Of a stretch of DNA of 64,000 bases, positions 1 through 7,375 are shown piece by piece. The stretch lies in contig NZ_BSTS01000009.1 of NCBI RefSeq assembly GCF_030269665.1, positions 1 through 64,000 on the forward strand, written 5' to 3'. Under the pieces are notes generated by a model that did no database searches, was not told the DNA's origin, and worked only from the letters and a program-made list of their open reading frames with translations. The translations under genes and the position numbers were made by a program. This DNA comes from Actinomycetospora sp. NBRC 106375. Its GTDB lineage: Bacteria; Actinomycetota; Actinomycetes; Mycobacteriales; Pseudonocardiaceae. Numbering within the stretch: the stretch's first letter is position 1; every line of letters starts with the position of its first letter.

Positions 1-265
1 GGGTGGTCACCCTCGCCGCACCCCACGGCGGGCGACCCGCCTCGATGCTGCTCGGACGCCACCTCGCCGGCCACACCATCACCGTGCTGCGCGACGGCGA
101 CCACATCACCGTCTACACCCCCGACGGCCAGGTCCTGGGCCACCAACACCTTGACCCCACCAAGCGCTACCAAGGCCGCCTCACCCCCGCGGCCTGACCA
201 CCAAGATCCGAACCCGCGACACAACCACCGAGACTCGGCCTTGACAGATCACCCGAGACAGGACA
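1..265 (+). mobile_element. Right end of an IS481-family insertion sequence (partial)
   Basis: The left edge of the window lies inside a transposase-like frame that ends at 197. About 45 bases later comes a stretch (roughly 236-265) reading as GATCACCCGAGACA preceded by TTGACA. Its reverse complement starts TGTCTCGGGTGATC, which resembles the terminal inverted repeats of actinobacterial IS481 elements. The right boundary is therefore put near 260-265. The left end and any target duplication lie outside the window, so it cannot be said whether the element is intact. Confidence 0.5.
3..197 (+). CDS. C-terminal fragment of IS481-type transposase
   Basis: Only the last 64 or so residues are visible; the gene starts upstream of the window. 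The segment GRHLAGHTITVLRDGDHITV followed by a TPDG turn and the closing LDPTKRYQ resembles the small beta-rich C-terminal tail seen after the DDE integrase core in actinobacterial IS481 transposases. The catalytic core is not in view, so activity cannot be judged. Confidence 0.55.
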   Translation: MVTLAAPHGGRPASMLLGRHLAGHTITVLRDGDHITVYTPDGQVLGHQHLDPTKRYQGRLTPAA

Positions 266-272
266 GCCCCTA

Positions 273-284
273 TCGGGGCCCCGA
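273..284. terminator. Short GC palindrome between IS end and VOC gene
   Basis: TCGGGGCCCCGA is a perfect 12-base palindrome lying 4 bases beyond the stop codon of the leftward VOC gene and just outside the IS481 end. It has no loop or U-tract, so a terminator role is only a guess from position. Confidence 0.25.
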
Positions 285-288
285 CTAC

Positions 289-684
289 TCACAGGGGATA
301 GACCGCCAGCTCCACCAGGTTCCGGTCGGGGTCGCGGAGGTAGACGCTGCGCATGGGGCCGAGGGCGCCGGTGCGGTCGACCGGACCCTCCTCGATCGTC
401 ACGCCGGCGTCGGTGAGCGCGGCGACCACGTCCTCGATCGGCCCGCCGACGACGAAGCACAGGTCGCCGCTGCCGGGGGTCGGACGCAGCGCCTTGGGCT
501 CGAACTCGTTCCCCGCCTCGTGCAGGTTGATCTTCTCGTCGCCGAAGCGGAGCGCGGTGCGCCCGGAGAACGTCCGCTCCTCCATGCCCAGCACGCGGGT
601 GTAGAAGTCGACCGTGGCCCGGAGGTCGCCCACGGTCAGGACGAGGTGGTCGAGGCTGCGCACGTGCGCGGGACGGGTCGCCAT
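289..684 (-). CDS. VOC-family (glyoxalase/bleomycin resistance-like) protein
   Basis: A 131-residue single VOC module. RSLDHLVLTVGDL opens the first beta-alpha-beta-beta-beta unit, DFYTRVLGM follows, and the C-terminal LRDPDRNLVEL carries the usual metal-ligand Glu. Members are metal-dependent lyases, isomerases, dioxygenases or binding proteins, and the substrate cannot be read from sequence. It lies 28 bases downstream of the FAD oxidase on the same strand and probably belongs to the RidA-oxidase-VOC operon. The ATG at 684 matches family N-termini; a GTG at 708 in the same frame would add 8 residues and sit 4 bases after the previous stop. Confidence 0.75.
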   Translation of the reverse strand: MATRPAHVRSLDHLVLTVGDLRATVDFYTRVLGMEERTFSGRTALRFGDEKINLHEAGNEFEPKALRPTPGSGDLCFVVGGPIEDVVAALTDAGVTIEEGPVDRTGALGPMRSVYLRDPDRNLVELAVYPL

Positions 685-712
685 GGCGACCCATCCCACT
701 CCGCTCACGACG

Positions 713-2044
713 TCAGCGCAGCCCCACCGCCCGGAACATCCCGTCCGGGTCGTAGGACTCGCGGACGCCGGTCAGGAAGGCGAGCGTCGCGCCGTCCCAC
801 AGCGCCCCCAGTCGTCCTCCCGCGGCGGGGCCCTGGAAGTTCGGCAGCCCGCCGGTCGCCCAGGGCCGCAGTGCGTCGATCACGGACCGTGCCGCGGCGG
901 GCGCCATCGCCGCCACCGGCGGGAACATCGGCGCGAGCGCGTAGAGGTGGAAGGCGGCGTCGCGGCCGGCGACCGCGTCGTGCTCCCGCGGGGGCCTGTG
1001 CGCGATCGCGCCACCGAGGTGGCGGAGCTCGGCCATGATCAGCGGGGTCTCGACGCCCGGGCCGGCGACGGCCAGCAGCGCGTCGACGGCGTCGACCGTC
1101 AGGGCGCCGAGCGTCGTCGAGTCGTCCCAGATCGGCATCGGGTCGGTCGGGTCCGCGTGGATCGCGTCGATCGCCGCGAACGGCATCTCGTCGATCATGT
1201 CGGCGATCGGCGTCGCCACCGCGCGCATCGGGGCCAGGATCGCCGCGCCCTCCTCGGCCGTCCCGAGGTGGGCAAAGCGCAGGTGCGTGACGAACGCGCC
1301 CTGCAGCGGCGGGGGCAGCGAGGGGTCCGGGGGCAGGCGCAGCAGCGCCACCGAGCTCGAGGACTCGTCGGGCAGGGTCGTGACCCACGCGCGCCACGCG
1401 TGCAGCAGCTGTGGGGACGCCTCGCCGGGGAAGAAGGCGCCGCCGCCGTAGAGGCGGGTCACCGGGTGCAGGGCGATCTCGATCTCGGTGACGACACCGA
1501 AGCCCGTCTTGCCGCCGAGCAGCGCGGCGAAGAGCTCCGGCTCGCGGGTGTCGTCGACGTCGCGCTCGACGCCGTCGGCGGTGACGACGCGGACGCGCCG
1601 GACCTGGTCGGCGCCGGTGCCGAACGCCCGGGACAGCTGCCCGCCGCCGAGGCAGAAGCCGACGACGCCGACGTGCGACGACGACCCGCAGATCGGCGCG
1701 AGCCCGTGCGGCGTCGCCGCGGCGATCACCTGCTGCCAGCGCGCGCCCCCGCCGACGGTCGCGGTGCGGGCCTCGGGGTCGATCCGGACCTGGTCGAGGT
1801 GGCGGGTGGAGATCAGCACGGAGCCGGCGAGGTCGGACAGCAGCTGGTGGCCGGTCGCCTGGACCGTCACGGCGCGCCCTTCGCCGCCCGCCCATCGGAC
1901 CGCGGCGACGACGTCGGCGGGACTGCGGGCCTCCACGACCAGATCGGGGCGTGGTGTGGTCGTCGTCACGAACGGCGCGACGGCGGCGGCGTACCCGGTG
2001 TCGAGCGGGGTGAGGGCGGCGGGGGCGGTGAGCGAGGTGGTCAT
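713..2044 (-). CDS. FAD-binding (PCMH/BBE-type) oxidoreductase
   Basis: A 443-residue protein of the berberine-bridge-enzyme family. The N-terminal FAD-binding PCMH domain has VTVQATGHQL, whose His matches the residue that carries covalent FAD. A substrate domain follows, and the BBE tail includes YDPDGMF. Where bicovalent members have a Cys (C-P-T-V-G), this protein reads S-S-H-V-G, so only single, histidyl FAD attachment is expected. The family oxidises alcohols, amines or sugars with O2. AGGAGATCCCAA precedes the ATG. It is 27 bases downstream of a RidA gene; an imine-forming oxidase paired with an imine deaminase would make sense, but the substrate is unknown. Confidence 0.8.
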   Translation of the reverse strand: MTTSLTAPAALTPLDTGYAAAVAPFVTTTTPRPDLVVEARSPADVVAAVRWAGGEGRAVTVQATGHQLLSDLAGSVLISTRHLDQVRIDPEARTATVGGGARWQQVIAAATPHGLAPICGSSSHVGVVGFCLGGGQLSRAFGTGADQVRRVRVVTADGVERDVDDTREPELFAALLGGKTGFGVVTEIEIALHPVTRLYGGGAFFPGEASPQLLHAWRAWVTTLPDESSSSVALLRLPPDPSLPPPLQGAFVTHLRFAHLGTAEEGAAILAPMRAVATPIADMIDEMPFAAIDAIHADPTDPMPIWDDSTTLGALTVDAVDALLAVAGPGVETPLIMAELRHLGGAIAHRPPREHDAVAGRDAAFHLYALAPMFPPVAAMAPAAARSVIDALRPWATGGLPNFQGPAAGGRLGALWDGATLAFLTGVRESYDPDGMFRAVGLR

Positions 2045-2071
2045 TTGGGATCTCCTGTCGAGGGTGGGTGG

Positions 2072-2482
2072 TCAGCGGGCGGCGGTGGCGTCGATCTCGA
2101 CGGCAATGCCGGGGACGGCGAGGCGGACGACCTGCAGGAGGGTCGCGGGCGGGGTCGCGCCGACGGCGTCGAGCCGCTCGGTGATCGCGCCGTAGGACGC
2201 CAGCGCGGCGTCCATGTCGGTCACGTGGACGACGAGGCGGGTGACGTCGCGGAGATCCATCCCGCCGCGGGCGAGGAGGTCGTCGACGTTCGCGATCGCG
2301 AGCGCCATCTGGGCGGTCATGTCGCCCTCGTGGAGGAGCTGCCCGTCGGCGTCGATCGAGCCCTGTCCGGCGACGGTGAGTAGCTGGACGGGTGCCGGGC
2401 GGAGCTGGGCCTGGTCGTAGCGGAAGCCGGCGTTCCAGGACGTCGGGTTGATCCGGTAGGGGCCGGTGAGCTGCTGTGTCAT
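2072..2482 (-). CDS. RidA-family (YjgF/YER057c/UK114) protein
   Basis: 136 residues, the usual RidA length. The sequence shows TVAGQGSIDADGQLLHEGD and GGMDLRDVTRLVVHVTDM, both typical of the family. RidA proteins hydrolyse reactive enamines and imines to ketones plus ammonia; related subfamilies act in specific catabolic routes. It is the first gene of a leftward operon with the FAD oxidase and VOC protein, and it is divergent from a LuxR regulator with repeated operator-like motifs between them. The exact subfamily cannot be set by eye. Confidence 0.8.
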   Translation of the reverse strand: MTQQLTGPYRINPTSWNAGFRYDQAQLRPAPVQLLTVAGQGSIDADGQLLHEGDMTAQMALAIANVDDLLARGGMDLRDVTRLVVHVTDMDAALASYGAITERLDAVGATPPATLLQVVRLAVPGIAVEIDATAAR

Positions 2483-2514
2483 GCCGAGAAGCCTGCGTCG
2501 TCGATCCCGCGGCG

Positions 2515-2559
2515 CCCATCCCAGCGCGCTGGTGACCTCCCATCCCAGGAATCTGGGAT
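2515..2559. promoter_or_regulatory. Repeated CCCATCCCAG operator motifs
   Basis: Between the divergent ridA-like and luxR genes, CCCATCCCAG occurs at 2515-2524 and again at 2540-2549. The second copy forms a perfect inverted repeat ATCCCAG-GAAT-CTGGGAT (2542-2559). Three copies of one 7-base half-site in 45 bases suggest a binding array, plausibly for the adjacent LuxR protein controlling both directions. TACATT at 2583-2588 could be the -10 box of luxR. Function is inferred from layout only. Confidence 0.5.
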
Positions 2560-2595
2560 CCCCCGTTTGCTCGATCGCTTGCTACATTGCGTGAC

Positions 2596-3723
2596 GTGAC
2601 CGTGGTGAGCGCCGAGCGCGTCCGCACGCAGATCGACGGGCTCGCGGCGGCGGGCCTGGACTGGCCGACCTTCGGGGCCGCCGCGATCGAGACCCTCCGC
2701 CGGGCCCTGCCGTTCTCCGCGGCGTGCCTGTGCACCGTCGACCCGGCGACCGAGCTCGTCACCGCGACCGTCAAGTGGGGCGACGTCGACGACGAGCACG
2801 ACCTCGAGTGGTCGTACTACGAGTACGAGGTCGACGACGTCTACGACTTCCGCGCCGTCGCCCGCCGGCCCGGCGCCGTCGCCGCGCTGGCCGCCGAGAC
2901 CGGCGGCGACCCGTCCCGCTCGCGCCGCTACGCCGAGATGTTCTCCCCGGTCTGGGACTACTCCGACGAGCTGCGCGCCGGCCTCGCCACCGACGGCGCG
3001 ACCTGGGGCGGCATCGCCCTGTTCCACCAGGGCGGACGCACCTTCACCCCGGCCGAGCAGGAATTCGTGAGCTCGGTGTCGGCCGGCTTCGCCCGCGGTC
3101 TGCGCACCGGGCTGGTGGTCGGCGCGGCCGACCTGACCGTCGCGGGCGGCGGCGACGGTCCCGCCGTGATCGTCGTAGGCGCGGACGACGAGATCGTGCA
3201 GGCGAACCTCGGCGCGCAGGAGCGCGTGGCCGACCTCGGCGGCGGCCCGCTCGGCGACGGCCGGCTCCCCCAGGTCATCTACACGATCATCGGCGCGGCC
3301 CGGCGCCGCGCGGCCGACCCCGGTGCGCCGATGCCGCGGGCCCGGCTGCGGTCGCGGTCCGGGCGCTGGGTGGTCGCGCACGCGTCACCGATGGTGGGCC
3401 GCGGCGGGACGGTCGCCGACGTCGTCGTCACGCTCGAGGACGCCCGCCCGCCCGAGGTGATCCCGCTGGTCGTGGCGTCGTACGGGCTCACCGACCGCGA
3501 GCGCGACGTCGTGGCCCTGGTGCTGGCGGGCGTGGACACCGCCGACGTCGCCGCGCGCCTGCACCTGTCGGCCTACACCGTGCAGGACCACCTCAAGAAG
3601 ATCTTCACGAAGGTCGGCGTGCGCAGCCGCCGCGAGCTCATCGCCCGGATCTACAACGACCACTACGTCCCGCACCTCGTCGAGGGCGGCGCCCTGGCCC
3701 CGTCGGGCTGGTTCGCGAGCTGA
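2596..3723 (+). CDS. LuxR-family transcriptional regulator with sensory N-terminus
   Basis: About 375 residues. The last 65 form a clear GerE/LuxR helix-turn-helix: LTDRERDVVALVLAG, then VAARLHLSAYTVQDHLKKIF and the VGVRSRREL turn. The long N-terminal region has GAF-like features but no phospho-acceptor receiver, so ligand sensing is more likely than phosphorylation. It is divergent from the RidA-oxidase operon. No Shine-Dalgarno is evident; a possible -10 (TACATT, 2583-2588) places transcription start near the GTG at 2596, so a leaderless transcript is possible. A TTG at 2587 and GTGs at 2602 and 2605 are alternative starts. Confidence 0.8.
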   Translation: MTVVSAERVRTQIDGLAAAGLDWPTFGAAAIETLRRALPFSAACLCTVDPATELVTATVKWGDVDDEHDLEWSYYEYEVDDVYDFRAVARRPGAVAALAAETGGDPSRSRRYAEMFSPVWDYSDELRAGLATDGATWGGIALFHQGGRTFTPAEQEFVSSVSAGFARGLRTGLVVGAADLTVAGGGDGPAVIVVGADDEIVQANLGAQERVADLGGGPLGDGRLPQVIYTIIGAARRRAADPGAPMPRARLRSRSGRWVVAHASPMVGRGGTVADVVVTLEDARPPEVIPLVVASYGLTDRERDVVALVLAGVDTADVAARLHLSAYTVQDHLKKIFTKVGVRSRRELIARIYNDHYVPHLVEGGALAPSGWFAS

Positions 3724-3772
3724 CCCATGTGAGCAGTTGGCGCCCCTATGGGGGCGCCAACTGCTCACGTAG
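3724..3772. repeat. GTGAGC palindromic element, copy 1
   Basis: Starts at the first base after the luxR stop codon. Left arm gtgagcagttggcgcccc (3729-3746), loop TATG, and right arm 3751-3768 form an 18-bp stem without mismatch, extended by partly matching CCCAT/GTAGGG flanks. The arms are identical to the copy at 29.26 kb. Position suggests a 3'-end hairpin (terminator or mRNA stabiliser) although no U-tract follows. Confidence 0.85.
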
Positions 3773-3796
3773 GGAACGGAGGCAGACTCGGCGGGC

Positions 3797-5716
3797 GTGG
3801 AGGGGCTCTTCGTGGCGACGCCGTCGCCCGCGCTGGTCGAGATGGTCGGGGCGGCGGGGTACGACGTCGCGATCCTCGACGCCGAGCACGCGCTGGTCTC
3901 CCCGGACACGCTGCAGGAGATGATCCGCGCCGCCGAGGTGACCGGGATCGCGCCGTGGGTGCGGGTCCCCGAGCACGACCCCGGGTTCGTGCTCCGCGTC
4001 CTCGACGCCGGCGCGACCGGGATCGTCGTCCCGCACGTGCGCTCCCGCGCCGACGTCGAGGCCGTCGTCCGCGCCGCCCGCTACGCCCCCGCGGGGATGC
4101 GCTCGCTGAACTCGGGACGGATGGTCGGCTACGGGCGCGTCGATCTGACGACGCACGTGGCTCGCGCCAACAAGGACATCACCATCGTCGCGATGATCGA
4201 GGACGCCGAGGCTCTCCAGGTGATCGACGAGATCGTCACGACACCCGGGCTGGACATGGTGCTCGAGGGCGCCGCCGACCTCTCCCAGTCGCTCGGGGTG
4301 CCGTGGCGGACCCGGCACCGGCTCGTGCGCCGGGCGGTCGAGGAGGTCCACGCCGCCTGCCTGCGCGCCGGCGTCCGGTTCTGCGCGATCCCCCGCGTCC
4401 CCGCCGATCGCGCCCGCTGGCGCGCCCGCGGCGTCACCGACCTCGTCCTCGGCGAGGAGCGCTCCCTGGCCGTGCGCGCCTTCCGGTCCCATGTGAGCGA
4501 ACTTCGGTGCTATAGCACCAGAGTTCGCTCACATACCGAGGTCATCGCGGCCGCCGTCGAGTCGCCGGACCCGGTGTGCCTGTTCTCCTACGACCTCGAC
4601 GCGCTGCGCCGGCACGCGCGCCGGGTCGTCGAGGCGCTGCCCCCGCGGTGCCGGATGTTCTACGCGGTGAAGGCGAACTCCGACGAGCGGGTCGTCGCCG
4701 CCCTCGACGGCGTCGTCGCCGGGTTCGAGGTCGCCTCCGGCGGCGAGCTGGCGGTGGTCGGCGACGCGGCCCCGGACGCCCCGGTGCTCCTGGGCGGGCC
4801 GGTGCCGACCGACGCCGAGCTCGCCGCGGGCCTCGCCGCCGGCGTCACGCGCTTCCACGTCGAGAGCACCCTCGGTCTGCACCGGCTCAGCGACGCCGCG
4901 ACGGCCGCGGGGACCACCGCCGACGTCCTGCTGCGCGTCAACCTCGCCGGCCCGTTCCCCGCGGCGACGCTCGCGATGGCCGGGCGACCCACGCAGTTCG
5001 GCATCGACGAGTCCGACCTGCCCGCCGCCGTCGCGGCCGCCACGGAGCTCCCCGGGGTCCGCCTCGCCGGCTTCCACCTGCACTCGCTGTCGAACAACCT
5101 CTCCGCCGAGCGCCACCTCGCGATGCTCGGGCACTACCGCGACGTCGTCCGCGGGTGGGAGGAGGAGTTCGGCGTGCGGGCCGAGGTCGTCGACGTCGGC
5201 GGTGGCATCGGCGTCGACTACGCCGCGCTCTACCGCCCGTTCGACTGGTCCGCGTTCTGCCGGGGCCTCGCCGAGCTCCTCGCGACCTTCCCCGAGCACT
5301 GGCGCGAGATCGACTTCGAGTGCGGCCGCTTCCTCGTCGCCGGCTGCGGCGTCTACGCGGCCGAGGTGCTCGACGTCAAGCGCACCCACGGCCACGCGTA
5401 CGCCCTCCTGCGCGGCGGCACCCACCACTTCCGCCTGCCGTCGTCGTGGCAGCACAGCCACCCGTTCCACGTCGTCCCGGTCGACGCCTGGCCCGAGGGG
5501 CGCCCGCGCCCGGAGGTCACCGACGACGAGGTCACGATCTGCGGGGAGCTCTGCACACCCAAGGACACGCTCGCCCACGCGCGGGTCGGTCGCCTGCGCG
5601 CCGGCGACGTCGTCGTGTTCGAGGCGGCGGGCGCCTACGGCTGGGACATCTCGCACCACGACTTCCTGCGCCACCCGCACCCGGACCGGGTGTTCCTCGG
5701 GCCGTCGCCGGACTAG
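3797..5716 (+). CDS. HpcH/HpaI aldolase fused to type III PLP decarboxylase (SbnG-SbnH-like)
   Basis: One open frame of 639 codons holds two enzymes. Residues 1-231 are an HpcH/HpaI aldolase: ILDAEHALVSPD, metal-ligand Glu in MIEDAEAL, and Asp in ADLSQSLGVP. Residues 255-639 are a DAP/ornithine-decarboxylase-fold PLP enzyme: YAVKANSDERV (PLP Lys), GGTHHFRLPSSWQHSHPF, GELCTPKD (catalytic Cys) and GAYGWD. This pair matches SbnG (citrate synthase) and SbnH (decarboxylase) of staphyloferrin B synthesis, normally separate proteins. The joint, residues 232-247, is encoded by a GTGAGC palindromic element. No in-frame ATG, GTG or TTG start lies between the GTG inside that element (4493) and a GTG at 4574. 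The aldolase N-terminus is short for the family; GTG 3812 has a better RBS (GGAGGGG) than GTG 3797. No NIS siderophore synthetase is visible nearby. Confidence 0.75.
   Translation: MEGLFVATPSPALVEMVGAAGYDVAILDAEHALVSPDTLQEMIRAAEVTGIAPWVRVPEHDPGFVLRVLDAGATGIVVPHVRSRADVEAVVRAARYAPAGMRSLNSGRMVGYGRVDLTTHVARANKDITIVAMIEDAEALQVIDEIVTTPGLDMVLEGAADLSQSLGVPWRTRHRLVRRAVEEVHAACLRAGVRFCAIPRVPADRARWRARGVTDLVLGEERSLAVRAFRSHVSELRCYSTRVRSHTEVIAAAVESPDPVCLFSYDLDALRRHARRVVEALPPRCRMFYAVKANSDERVVAALDGVVAGFEVASGGELAVVGDAAPDAPVLLGGPVPTDAELAAGLAAGVTRFHVESTLGLHRLSDAATAAGTTADVLLRVNLAGPFPAATLAMAGRPTQFGIDESDLPAAVAAATELPGVRLAGFHLHSLSNNLSAERHLAMLGHYRDVVRGWEEEFGVRAEVVDVGGGIGVDYAALYRPFDWSAFCRGLAELLATFPEHWREIDFECGRFLVAGCGVYAAEVLDVKRTHGHAYALLRGGTHHFRLPSSWQHSHPFHVVPVDAWPEGRPRPEVTDDEVTICGELCTPKDTLAHARVGRLRAGDVVVFEAAGAYGWDISHHDFLRHPHPDRVFLGPSPD
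4491..4534. repeat. GTGAGC palindromic element, copy 2, inside a coding frame
   Basis: A 44-base palindrome. Left arm ATGTGAGCGAACTTCGGTGC and right arm GCACCAGAGTTCGCTCACAT differ from perfect pairing at two neighbouring positions and flank the central TATA. It is read in frame as a short hydrophilic linker (HVSELRCYSTRVRSHT) between the aldolase and decarboxylase domains. The left arm closely matches the intergenic copy at 40.76 kb. Confidence 0.85.
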
Positions 5717-7302
5717 TCCTGGCGCTGGCTGTCGATCTTCCAGACGCCGTCCTGGAGCACCAGCCCGAACACCGTGCGCTCCCGGACCGCGCGCCCGTCG
5801 GCGTAGCGGTAGGACACGGTGGCGTCGACGGCGTCCCCACCCGCCGGCGAGACATCGAGCACCGCGACCTCCTGCACCGAGCCCCAGAAGCTTCGGTAGT
5901 TCTCGAGCCCGCCCGCCGTGGACTGCTGGAACGACGGCGTGAGCCGCTGCCAACCCTCGTCCAGACGGTCGGGCAGCAGTGCGTAGTAGTCGACGACGGC
6001 CTGCTGCCGCGCCCGGTCGTCGGCGCTGCCGGTGAGGGCAGGCGACGCGGTCGCGGCGTCCCCGCCGGACCCCGTCGCCGACGACGTCTCCGGTGTGGAC
6101 CCCGCGTCGGAGGGCACGCGGGCGCCCGACCCGGCGCCGGTGCCGAGCAGGGCGACGACGACCACCGCGCCCACGAGGACGACGGCGAGGCCGGCGACGG
6201 CGTAGGGCCAGCGTCGACGGGCCGGATGCCGGGCCTCGTCGGTGTCCGCGGGAGGGCGGCCGGGCACCGCCACGTGGTCGGGTGGCGGGGAACCAGGTGG
6301 CGGCCGGAGCACGGGTGCCGGGCCGGGTGCCGTGGCCACCGGCGCGGCGACGGCGACGGGCTGCTCGGGCGCGGGATCGGGGACGGGCTCCCGGACGGAC
6401 ACGTCGGGTGACGACGACGGCGCGCTCCCCGCGGCGGGCCGCGGGAGGATCGGCGTGACCGGACCCTCCTCCGTCCCCGCGCTCCCCGAGACCAGGGCGG
6501 CGAGCTCGTCGCGCACCCGGGACATCGGCAGCCGCCGGTCCGGCTCCGCCTGGAGCATGCCGCCGAGCAGCGGGGCGAGCGGGCCGGCGTGGCGGGCCGG
6601 GGCGTGCTCGCCACCGGCCACGCGGTGCAGCACCGCCAGGGCGTTGTCGCCCGCGCCGAACGGCGGCCCGCCCTCCGTCGCGGCGTAGAGCGTGGAGCCG
6701 AGCGAGAAGACGTCGGAGCGGAAGTCCGCGGCGGCGCCGCGCGCGACCTCCGGGGCCAGGTAGGCGGGCGTGCCGGCGACGCGGCCGGTGGAGGTGATCG
6801 TGACGTCGTCGACGGCGCGCGCGATGCCGAAGTCGGTGACCTTGACCGTGCCGGCCTCGTCGATGAGCACGTTCCCCGGTTTGACGTCGCGGTGCACGAT
6901 CCCGGCGTCGTGGGCCGCGGCGAGGGCGTCGGCGACCTGGCGACCCAGCCGGGCGGTCGCGTCCGGATGCAGGGGCCCGTCCTGGGCGAGCACCTCGGCG
7001 AGGCTGCGGGAGGGCAGGTACTCCATCACGAGCCACGGGGCCTCGTCGTCCTCGACGACGTCGTAGAGCGCGATCGCGTGCGGGTGGTGCAGGCGCGCGA
7101 TCATGCGTCCCTCCCGCATGACGCGCCGGTGGGCCTGCGCGAGGGCCTCCGCGTCGGCGCCCGAGGGCAGGAGGACCTGCTTGAGCGCGACGGGCCGGCG
7201 CAGCGTCTCGTCCTCGGCGCGCCAGACCACGCCCATCGCGCCCTGCCCGATGCGGTCGCGCAGCCGATAGCGAGCCGCGACCAGCTCGTCCTCGTCGGCC
7301 AC
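5713..7302 (-). CDS. Membrane-anchored Ser/Thr protein kinase (PknB-like)
   Basis: 529 residues. The N-terminal kinase domain shows GQGAMG (P-loop), VALKQV (Lys near 41), HRDVKPGN, DFG and APE motifs. A Pro/Ala-rich linker leads to one membrane segment near residue 370 (AVAGLAVVLVGAVVVVALLG). The outer C-terminal domain (about 450-529) has an NTF2/lumazine-like look, ending TVFGLVLQDGVWKIDSQ. It is probably a receptor kinase whose signal is unknown. The GTG start follows GGGAGGCCGG. Its stop shares a CTAG with the stop of the convergent aldolase-decarboxylase gene. Confidence 0.85.
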   Translation of the reverse strand: MADEDELVAARYRLRDRIGQGAMGVVWRAEDETLRRPVALKQVLLPSGADAEALAQAHRRVMREGRMIARLHHPHAIALYDVVEDDEAPWLVMEYLPSRSLAEVLAQDGPLHPDATARLGRQVADALAAAHDAGIVHRDVKPGNVLIDEAGTVKVTDFGIARAVDDVTITSTGRVAGTPAYLAPEVARGAAADFRSDVFSLGSTLYAATEGGPPFGAGDNALAVLHRVAGGEHAPARHAGPLAPLLGGMLQAEPDRRLPMSRVRDELAALVSGSAGTEEGPVTPILPRPAAGSAPSSSPDVSVREPVPDPAPEQPVAVAAPVATAPGPAPVLRPPPGSPPPDHVAVPGRPPADTDEARHPARRRWPYAVAGLAVVLVGAVVVVALLGTGAGSGARVPSDAGSTPETSSATGSGGDAATASPALTGSADDRARQQAVVDYYALLPDRLDEGWQRLTPSFQQSTAGGLENYRSFWGSVQEVAVLDVSPAGGDAVDATVSYRYADGRAVRERTVFGLVLQDGVWKIDSQRQD

Positions 7303-7375
7303 CCGGCCTCCCTCACCTCGTCCGTCGGGTCGGGTGAGTCTGCCCCGAACGAGGGAGGGTCATGTCCCCGGCCCG

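Noticed and set aside
4493-4534. The in-frame palindrome as an independent start site (GTG 4493) for a separate decarboxylase gene
   Set aside because: The GTG lies inside the hairpin stem with no Shine-Dalgarno sequence, and the aldolase frame runs through without a stop; fusion is the simpler reading, though this was not excluded experimentally.
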